NCBI GenBank assembly: GCA_002358965.1
Contig: DEPW01000092.1
Span: 8,615-28,697 of the forward strand
Origin: Bacteroidales bacterium UBA3382
Lineage (GTDB): Bacteria; Bacteroidota; Bacteroidia; Bacteroidales; UBA932
DNA length: 20,083 bases
Reading direction: 5' to 3'
Shown here: piece after piece, positions 14,540 through 20,083 of the stretch
Position numbering within the stretch: position 1 is the stretch's first letter
Layout: every line of letters begins with the position of its first letter
The notes under the pieces: model-generated
Told to the model about the DNA's origin: nothing
Databases searched by the model: none
What the model saw: the letters and a program-made list of their open reading frames with translations, nothing else
Position numbers and translations under genes: made by a program

Positions 14540-17404
14540 ATGAAACGTGTCTTATTGATAGTCCTTTGTCTGCTGACAGCTTCGTTTTCCGTCTATTCCC
14601 AGGATGGAAGAGGCGGTGCCAAGGGACGTGTGGTTAACCGTTCCGACAAGGCTCCCGTTGCAGGGGCTTGTCTGAAACTTGTTTCCGACGGCAAGGAAAT
14701 CGCTTCCGCGGTTTCCGGCGAAGACGGAAATTTCGTATTCGAGGGAGTTCCTGCCGGAGACTATACTGTCGAAATCTCGTCCGAAGGCTTCGCCGATGAA
14801 CGCCTGACACTTACTGTCGAAACGGGAGTCACCAAAGAGGTATTTTATGTGTCGATGGTGCCGGAGGATTTCTTCGAGGATTTCGGACCGGAATATGTTT
14901 CCTATGATATGGACGAGTCCGGATTCGAGGATATCCCGATGGTTTTCGGGGCTTCGGCCGATGTGTTCGAGAGCGTCAGCGGATATGATTTCAGCTCGGT
15001 GCGCTTCCGTACAAGAGGTTATGACAACAGCACGAGGGATGTGTATCTCGCAGGCATAAAACTGAACGATGCCGTGACCGGTTATTCCCCGTATTCGTTA
15101 TGGAGCGGCCTTAACGAGGCTACGAGGTTCGAAGACAATACGATCGGGCTTGAACCGGGGTATTTCGGCATCGGAGGATACAATGGCCAGACCAACATTC
15201 TCGGAACGGCTTCCCAGATGCGCAAGGGATACCGTTTCAGCGTGCTTTCGAACAGTGCCCTTTACCGTTTGAGGCTGATGGCTTCGTTCGCGACCGGAGA
15301 GATGGACAACGGCTGGTCTTTTGCCGCCAACATCTCAACGCGTCTCGGCGGCAACGATTGGGTCGAAGGCGTATATTACAAGTCGTTCTCGTATTATTTC
15401 GGAATGGAGAAGAACCTCCGCGACCGTCACCGTTTCAGCCTGTCGGTTTTCGGAGCTCCCGTGCAGAGAGGTGCGCAGAATGCATCCACGCAGGAAGTCT
15501 ACGATCTGGTGGGCAGCAATTTTTACAATTCCAACTGGGGCTATCAGAACGGGGTCGTCCGCAATGCGCGTGTCAGGAACAATCATGAACCGGTGTTCAT
15601 GTTCAAATACAAATATACTCCTTCCGAAGATTTCGAGCTGGCCGCTACCGTGCTTTACCGCACGGGACGCAACGGCTATTCGGCTCTGGACTGGTACGAT
15701 GCGCCGGATCCGAGGCCTGACTATTACAGGAATCTCCCGAGCTATTTTTACAATCCGGATCCCAACTATGCCAACCGCGACTCCGAATTCCTCGCAGGAT
15801 GGGCGGCAGAAGCCTGGATATATGATTACGGCGGAACACGGCATATCAACTGGGACCGTATTTACAATGTTAATTACAGCAATGCCGGTATGGACGGCCT
15901 GAGGCGTTCGAAGTACATACTCGAAGAGAGGCGTACCGACCAGAATGATGTGAACATGGCGTTGAATTTCGACTGGCGCGCCAATGACCATTTCGTTCTT
16001 GACGGAGGCGTGGCCCTGCGCTGGAACAGGACGGAGTTCTACAAGACCGTAAAGGATCTGTTGGGAGGCGACTACTATGTCAATATCGACCAGTTCGCCG
16101 AGAGGGATTTCGCGACGGATCCGGTGAAGATCCAGAACGATCTGGATTACTATTTCCTGCATGGCGAGGCCGAGAAAGTAAGGGTGGGAGACAAGTACGG
16201 CTATGACTACTACGCTCAGGTGCGCAATGCAAGGCTTTGGGCCAACGGTACTTATGAATACGGTCCATGGCATGCTTATTTGGCAGCCGAGGCCGGATAT
16301 TCGACTTTCTGGCGCGAAGGCCTGGTGCAGAAGGGACTTTTCCCGTATGACTCCAAAGGAAAGTCCGAGGCTCCGCAGTTCTTTACCTATTCGGCCAAAG
16401 CGGGGCTGAGCTACTCTTACCGGGCGCACCGGTTCTATGCCAATGTAGGATATTTCAATGAGGCTCCGTATTTTAACGAATCCTTCGTTTCCCCGAGGAC
16501 GAGGAATACGCTTACACCTAACCTGACTACGCAGAAAACATTTTCCGCGGATGTGAATTATGCATTTTCGAAACGCGGTTATGATATCAGATTCACGGCG
16601 TATTATACTACGATCAAGGACCAGACGGATCTGACGAGTTTCTATGATGATGCCCAGAACTCATATACCAACTTCGCGATGAGCGGAATCGACCAGAGGA
16701 ATGTCGGCATCGAACTCGGTTTCAAAGTCCCTCTCCCTGTCACCGGGCTTTCGCTCCAGGGTGCGGCGAGCATCGGGGATTATGTGTATACTTCGACCCC
16801 TCGTGTGACGCAGACCATAGACAACAGCGGCGACCTCATCATGAATAACCGCGAAGTCGCATACTGGAGGGCGCACAATATTTACAAGAAGGATGCTTCC
16901 GGAGCTTATGTGTACGATGAAGACGGTTCTCCTGTGATTGAGAGGGTGCAAAGGCATTATGTCGGCAACACTCCTCAGATAGCCGCTACTCTCGGGCTCA
17001 ATTTCAGGACGAGGGATTATCTCTTTTTGGAGCTGAACGTGCAGTACTTCGACAAGATGTATCTCGAAATGAACCCTCTGTACCGTACCGATGTGGCTGT
17101 CTGCGGGCCTGACAATATCTGGACGCCTGCTGAAGAGGAGTATATGGCGGCACAGGAAACTTTCACCCCGAAGTTCATCATGAATGCAAGCATCGGAAAA
17201 TCCTGGTACATAGACCGCAGGTACAACATAGGCTTTTCGCTTGAAATCAAGAATATCCTCAATGACAAGTGGTTGAAGACCGGAGGCTACGAACAGAGCC
17301 GTCTGATCGATTCGGAAAACGAGGAGCGTTATTACAGGTTCGATTCCAAGTATTTCTACATGCAGGGAATCAATTATATGTTGAACATTTATTTCAGATT
17401 TTAA
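14540..17404 (+). CDS. TonB-dependent outer-membrane receptor with N-terminal carboxypeptidase-like domain
   Basis: This 954-residue protein is a predicted outer-membrane importer energised by TonB-ExbBD. A signal peptide (1-20, ending VYSQ) precedes a CarboxypepD_reg-like beta-sandwich (about 27-107: GRVVNRSDKAPVAGACLKLV, GNFVFEGVPAGDYTVEISSEGF). A plug follows (about 125-230, with ASADVFESVSGYDFSSVRFRTRGYD-type sequence), then a long aromatic-rich beta-barrel that ends in YFRF, the usual outer-membrane terminal aromatic. I see no clear Val-rich TonB box between domain and plug. No SusD homologue is adjacent; a DUF5689 lipoprotein occupies that place. The plug pattern resembles the Bacteroidetes receptors found with DUF5689 and nuclease genes. 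The substrate is unknown; nucleic-acid fragments are suggested by the neighbours. Confidence 0.9.
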   Translation: MKRVLLIVLCLLTASFSVYSQDGRGGAKGRVVNRSDKAPVAGACLKLVSDGKEIASAVSGEDGNFVFEGVPAGDYTVEISSEGFADERLTLTVETGVTKEVFYVSMVPEDFFEDFGPEYVSYDMDESGFEDIPMVFGASADVFESVSGYDFSSVRFRTRGYDNSTRDVYLAGIKLNDAVTGYSPYSLWSGLNEATRFEDNTIGLEPGYFGIGGYNGQTNILGTASQMRKGYRFSVLSNSALYRLRLMASFATGEMDNGWSFAANISTRLGGNDWVEGVYYKSFSYYFGMEKNLRDRHRFSLSVFGAPVQRGAQNASTQEVYDLVGSNFYNSNWGYQNGVVRNARVRNNHEPVFMFKYKYTPSEDFELAATVLYRTGRNGYSALDWYDAPDPRPDYYRNLPSYFYNPDPNYANRDSEFLAGWAAEAWIYDYGGTRHINWDRIYNVNYSNAGMDGLRRSKYILEERRTDQNDVNMALNFDWRANDHFVLDGGVALRWNRTEFYKTVKDLLGGDYYVNIDQFAERDFATDPVKIQNDLDYYFLHGEAEKVRVGDKYGYDYYAQVRNARLWANGTYEYGPWHAYLAAEAGYSTFWREGLVQKGLFPYDSKGKSEAPQFFTYSAKAGLSYSYRAHRFYANVGYFNEAPYFNESFVSPRTRNTLTPNLTTQKTFSADVNYAFSKRGYDIRFTAYYTTIKDQTDLTSFYDDAQNSYTNFAMSGIDQRNVGIELGFKVPLPVTGLSLQGAASIGDYVYTSTPRVTQTIDNSGDLIMNNREVAYWRAHNIYKKDASGAYVYDEDGSPVIERVQRHYVGNTPQIAATLGLNFRTRDYLFLELNVQYFDKMYLEMNPLYRTDVAVCGPDNIWTPAEEEYMAAQETFTPKFIMNASIGKSWYIDRRYNIGFSLEIKNILNDKWLKTGGYEQSRLIDSENEERYYRFDSKYFYMQGINYMLNIYFRF

Positions 17405-17407
17405 TTC

Positions 17408-17412
17408 GGAGG
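17408..17412 (+). promoter_or_regulatory. Shine-Dalgarno-like GGAGG before the DUF5689 gene
   Basis: GGAGG lies 10 bases upstream of the ATG at 17423. Nearly all other genes in the window lack such a site, as is usual in Bacteroidetes, so it is notable but of uncertain effect. Confidence 0.4.
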
Positions 17413-17422
17413 ATTATACGAT

Positions 17423-18376
17423 ATGAAACGCTATATGTTTTTGTTCGCTATGATGGCGGTGCTCGTGTCATGCGAGGAGTTCGGTCCTGTGGTGACTGGC
17501 GAATATCCGGATCCCAAGCCTTACGAGTATTATACCGATGATGATTTCGACCCGGATTCTTTCATTACGATTGCGGAGCTTAAGGCCATGTATGAGCCCG
17601 GACATCCTTTCGTGATAGAGGATGATATAGTGATAAAAGGCCAGGTGACTACTTCGGATGCCGAGGGAAACCTTTACCGTACCATGTATATCCAGGACAA
17701 TACGGCCGGCATCGAAATCAAGATGGGAAAAACCGGACTTTACAATATGTACAAGCAGGGGCAGTGGGTATATGTCAAGTGCAAGGGACTTTCTCTCGGC
17801 GCATACGGCCGTATGGTGCAGCTCGGCTATGAAGATATGACCGGGAATTACGAGACATCGTATATCGATGTCCAGCTCCTGATAGACCTGCATATACTCA
17901 AAGGCAAGCCGGACAAACCGGTCGAGCCGATAGTCGTGACTTCGCCGGACGACATACTTTCTGAAAAGTATGTAGGCATGTATGTCACTGTCAAGGGACT
18001 GTCATACGGGAACGAGGTGTTTTGCATAATATATGACAAGTACGACAACAGTACCTATCTTTCGGAAGGCACCCACGGCATAGACTCATGGGCTTTTTCG
18101 GAAGAAGGCTTTGCGGAATATCTCACCAAGGGGTATGTCTCGAATCCTGAAGATTACGAACCCGCATTTTACAGTGTGAGCCAGTATTTCAATCTTGGCG
18201 GCGCCGATTTGCAGGTGCGTACCAGCGGATATGCGGAGTTTGCAGACAGCAAGCTTGTTTCCAGCGGCATTACGGATGCCAATGCCGGCAGGATTTCGCT
18301 GACAGGGATCATGACGGTCTACAATGACAATTACCAATTCCTTTTGATCGATCTTGACGGTGTGGAGATCGAATAA
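17423..18376 (+). CDS. DUF5689 lipoprotein paired with the TonB-dependent receptor
   Basis: The 317-residue protein has a short lipoprotein signal ending LVSC (Cys17). An acidic, Tyr/Asp-rich spacer (about 25-48) leads into a region matching the DUF5689 pattern (ITIAELKAMYEPGHPFVIEDDIVIKG type, then LYRTMYIQDNTAGIEIKMG, GQWVYVKCKGLSLGAYG, about 49-190), and a second OB-like beta unit follows (to about 317, ending LTGIMTVYNDNYQFLLIDLDGVEIE). DUF5689 proteins are regarded as OB-fold-like, a fold often used for nucleic acid or oligosaccharides, but I know of no proven ligand. Lying 18 bases after the receptor gene, it probably forms its surface lid or binding partner, as SusD does for SusC (inference). 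The metallophosphoesterase begins 6 bases downstream. Confidence 0.85.
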   Translation: MKRYMFLFAMMAVLVSCEEFGPVVTGEYPDPKPYEYYTDDDFDPDSFITIAELKAMYEPGHPFVIEDDIVIKGQVTTSDAEGNLYRTMYIQDNTAGIEIKMGKTGLYNMYKQGQWVYVKCKGLSLGAYGRMVQLGYEDMTGNYETSYIDVQLLIDLHILKGKPDKPVEPIVVTSPDDILSEKYVGMYVTVKGLSYGNEVFCIIYDKYDNSTYLSEGTHGIDSWAFSEEGFAEYLTKGYVSNPEDYEPAFYSVSQYFNLGGADLQVRTSGYAEFADSKLVSSGITDANAGRISLTGIMTVYNDNYQFLLIDLDGVEIE

Positions 18377-18382
18377 GGTCCG

Positions 18383-19525
18383 ATGCCTATGCTCGTCATC
18401 TTTGTCCTGCTTTCGCTCCTTCTGTCTTTCCTTACGGATTGGTGCGTCTATAACATATATTGTCGTCCGCTTCCAAAGAGGCGGACGCATTGTTTGTGCT
18501 GGCTGCCTACATTCCTGACTGCGGCCATTTCGGCGTCCATGTTCGTCTTTGCCGGCAGTCTTCCTGTATTGTCGATATTGCTTTTGTGCGTAACTGTTCC
18601 CAAGTTTGTATTTACTCTCGTGTCGCTGCTGCTGATACTGTTCCCTGTGTTCAGAAGGCGCAAGGTGCTTGTCGGCGTGCTTGCCGGTGCTGCAGGGGTT
18701 TATCTTCTCGGGGTCACGGCATACGGGGCGCTCGAAGGCATCAGACGCTTTGATGTCGAGGAAGTCTCTGTCGTTTTCAAAGATTTGCCCGGGAGTTTCG
18801 ACGGTTACAGGATAGTGCAGATTTCGGACTTGCATTGCGGAAGCTGGGACAATGCCTTGGATGCGCTTTCCGAAGCGGTCAGGCTTGTCAACGGGCAGCA
18901 TCCTGATGCCATACTCTTTACCGGAGACCTTGTAAATGCGACGGCCGGGGAGTTAATCGGCAAGACGGACATACTTGCCGGGCTGAAAGCTCGCGACGGA
19001 GTCTATTCGGTGTTGGGAAACCATGACTACGGCAGTTATGCGGAGTGGGCTTCTCCTGAAGACGAAGCCGCAAATCTCGACAGTCTCAAGGCCAGGCAGA
19101 CGGCTATGGGATGGCGTTTGCTTGACAACTCCCATGTGATAATCCGCAAGGGCGAAGACAGTATCGCAATAGCAGGGGTGCAAAACGGGGGAGAGCCTCC
19201 GTTCCCGGATTATTCGGATTTGCCGCAGGCCCTTGCCGGTGCGGAAGGCGTGTTTACGGTATTGATGAGTCACGACCCTACGCATTGGAGGAGGGAGGTG
19301 CTGCCTGAAAGCGATGTGCAACTGACCCTTTCGGGGCACACTCATGACATGCAATTCAGAGTTTTAGGCTTTTCTCCGGCATCGTGGGCGTATCCGGAGC
19401 ATCACGGACTGTATCTCGAAGGCGAAAGGGCTCTGTATGTGAATGCAGGCCTCGGCTCCCTCCTGCCTATACGGCTGGGGGCGTGGCCTGAAATCACCGT
19501 GCTTGTCCTGAAATGCGGGAGGTAG
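18383..19525 (+). CDS. Membrane-anchored metallophosphoesterase (YkuE/YaeI-like)
   Basis: The 380-residue protein has an N-terminal membrane domain with about four hydrophobic segments (near 1-18, 41-60, 61-90 and 95-115). A calcineurin-like phosphoesterase domain follows, with all family motifs: DLHCG (Asp149, His151), GDLVN (Asp182), GNHDY (Asn213, His214, Asp215), SHDP (His297) and GHTHD (His319, His321). It should be an active two-metal phosphomonoesterase or phosphodiesterase held at the inner membrane; which side the catalytic domain faces cannot be read from the sequence. YkuE-like enzymes are poorly assigned. As the last gene of the nuclease/receptor operon (6-base gap) it may release phosphate from imported fragments, though a phospholipid or housekeeping role is also possible. 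A second ATG at 18389 is a possible start. Confidence 0.88.
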   Translation: MPMLVIFVLLSLLLSFLTDWCVYNIYCRPLPKRRTHCLCWLPTFLTAAISASMFVFAGSLPVLSILLLCVTVPKFVFTLVSLLLILFPVFRRRKVLVGVLAGAAGVYLLGVTAYGALEGIRRFDVEEVSVVFKDLPGSFDGYRIVQISDLHCGSWDNALDALSEAVRLVNGQHPDAILFTGDLVNATAGELIGKTDILAGLKARDGVYSVLGNHDYGSYAEWASPEDEAANLDSLKARQTAMGWRLLDNSHVIIRKGEDSIAIAGVQNGGEPPFPDYSDLPQALAGAEGVFTVLMSHDPTHWRREVLPESDVQLTLSGHTHDMQFRVLGFSPASWAYPEHHGLYLEGERALYVNAGLGSLLPIRLGAWPEITVLVLKCGR

Positions 19526-19529
19526 CCTT

Positions 19530-19982
19530 TCAGATTTTCCCTTCATCGAGCCTGTCCTGCAGTTCGGCGTTGTTCTGTTCCCTTGCCTTTTTGCGTTTCT
19601 CGCGCTCCTTTATCGCTTTTTTCGCTCCGGTAGTGAGATATTTTTTCCATTGTTCGTCCGTAAACAGTTTCTTGAAGGCCTCGTCGGTCTTTTCTCCCCA
19701 TTTGTCCTGCACTTCCATGTACAGGCTTTCCATCGAAACATTCATGGCTCCCAGCCGCTTTATGTCTTCTTCCATGCCTTTGAAATTGGTGCGGAGTATC
19801 GAATCGACATAGAATACCTGCCAGTACTCGAGATTCAGCCGTTCGCCCAGCAGATCCGCTTGCTGTGCGGCCATCTCTTCTGTGGTTTTGGGCTTTTCCT
19901 GTTGGTTCTGCGCATGCGAACCGGTCCAGATGCACGCGAGGGCGGCCGTCAAAGCCAATGAAATGATAGTCGTATGTTTCAT
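19530..19982 (-). CDS. Small secreted helical protein of unknown function
   Basis: This 150-residue protein has a signal peptide cut near GSHA-Q (about residue 24), so it should be periplasmic or exported. The mature part is highly charged and predicted mostly helical: Gln/Glu-rich 25-45, LNLEYWQVFYVDSILRTNF (about 49-67), and a Lys/Arg/Glu-rich tail with KKAIKEREKRKKAREQ that could form a coiled coil. The LNLEYWQVFYVDSIL and FTDEQWKKY pieces recall the LTxxQ-like repeats of Spy/CpxP-type chaperones, but the match is too weak for a call. Its stop codon is only 4 bases from that of the convergent metallophosphoesterase. The repeat cluster at 20001-20083 lies directly upstream of its start. Confidence 0.75.
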   Translation of the reverse strand: MKHTTIISLALTAALACIWTGSHAQNQQEKPKTTEEMAAQQADLLGERLNLEYWQVFYVDSILRTNFKGMEEDIKRLGAMNVSMESLYMEVQDKWGEKTDEAFKKLFTDEQWKKYLTTGAKKAIKEREKRKKAREQNNAELQDRLDEGKI

Positions 19983-20000
19983 ATAGTTTAAAAATTTCCC

Positions 20001-20083
20001 TATATTTGCCTTCGGCAGAAATACTATGGCGTATATTTGCCTTCGGCAAACCTCGGCTTCTGCGATATTTGCCTTCGGCAGAA
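20001..20083 (+). repeat. Three copies of a 16-base repeat with 31-32 base period
   Basis: The block atatttgccttcggca occurs at 20002-20017, 20033-20048 and 20065-20080, separated by unlike 15-16 base segments. Each copy contains the small inverted repeat tgcc-ttc-ggca (extended to tttgcc-ttc-ggcaaa in copy 2). Copies 1 and 2 contain a TATATTTG and copy 3 a GATATTTG, which resembles the promoter -7 element read rightward. Parts of the intervening segments recur at 1-14 and 130-142. The array runs to the edge of the window, so its full length is unknown. Confidence 0.75.

Noticed and set aside
20001..20083. CRISPR array
   Set aside because: The repeats are only 16 bases with 15-16 base spacers, contain a promoter-like box, and have related copies 20 kb away; no cas gene is present.

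Overview
The window looks like the chromosome of an anaerobic Bacteroidales bacterium. A moderately GC-rich, Alistipes/Rikenellaceae-like gut or fermentative organism is my guess, and I cannot fix the genus. The signs are BACON-domain lipoproteins, a DUF5689 lipoprotein beside a TonB-dependent receptor, near absence of Shine-Dalgarno sequences, and several promoters of the Bacteroidetes type (TTTG or TTG, about 20 bases, TAnnTTTG). All 15 genes I can support are intact. No tRNA, rRNA, CRISPR array or transposase gene is visible.

Layout. Positions 1-177 hold a structured inverted repeat and a promoter. Positions 178-3667 are ahcY-iorA-iorB on the + strand: S-adenosylhomocysteine hydrolase, then the two subunits of an indolepyruvate/2-oxoacid:ferredoxin oxidoreductase. 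Positions 3668-3908 are intergenic and hold a strongly foldable 60-base hairpin, an intrinsic terminator and a promoter. Positions 3909-5696 encode a secreted lipoprotein with one BACON domain and three OB-fold-like repeats. It converges through a bidirectional terminator on a minus-strand [FeFe] hydrogenase (5812-7269). Divergent from the hydrogenase are its three maturases hydE, hydG and hydF (7346-11152), so one locus holds the enzyme and the whole H-cluster assembly set.

Positions 11240-19525 look like one six-gene + strand operon, with gaps of about 6-35 bases. In order it encodes a BACON lipoprotein, a BACON lipoprotein carrying a DNA/RNA non-specific endonuclease, a secreted endonuclease/exonuclease/phosphatase (EEP) enzyme, a TonB-dependent receptor, a DUF5689 lipoprotein, and a membrane metallophosphoesterase. 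I read it as a candidate outer-membrane system for cutting and importing extracellular nucleic acid or another phosphodiester substrate, built like a polysaccharide utilisation locus but with nucleases and phosphoesterases in place of glycosidases. A small secreted protein of unknown function (19530-19982, minus) ends only 4 bases from the operon end.

Metabolic reading (inference): IorAB can make reduced ferredoxin from aromatic 2-oxoacids, and the hydrogenase can dispose of those electrons as H2. Both window edges carry the same short repeat family, in three copies with a 31-32 base period at the right end and as interrupted fragments at the left.
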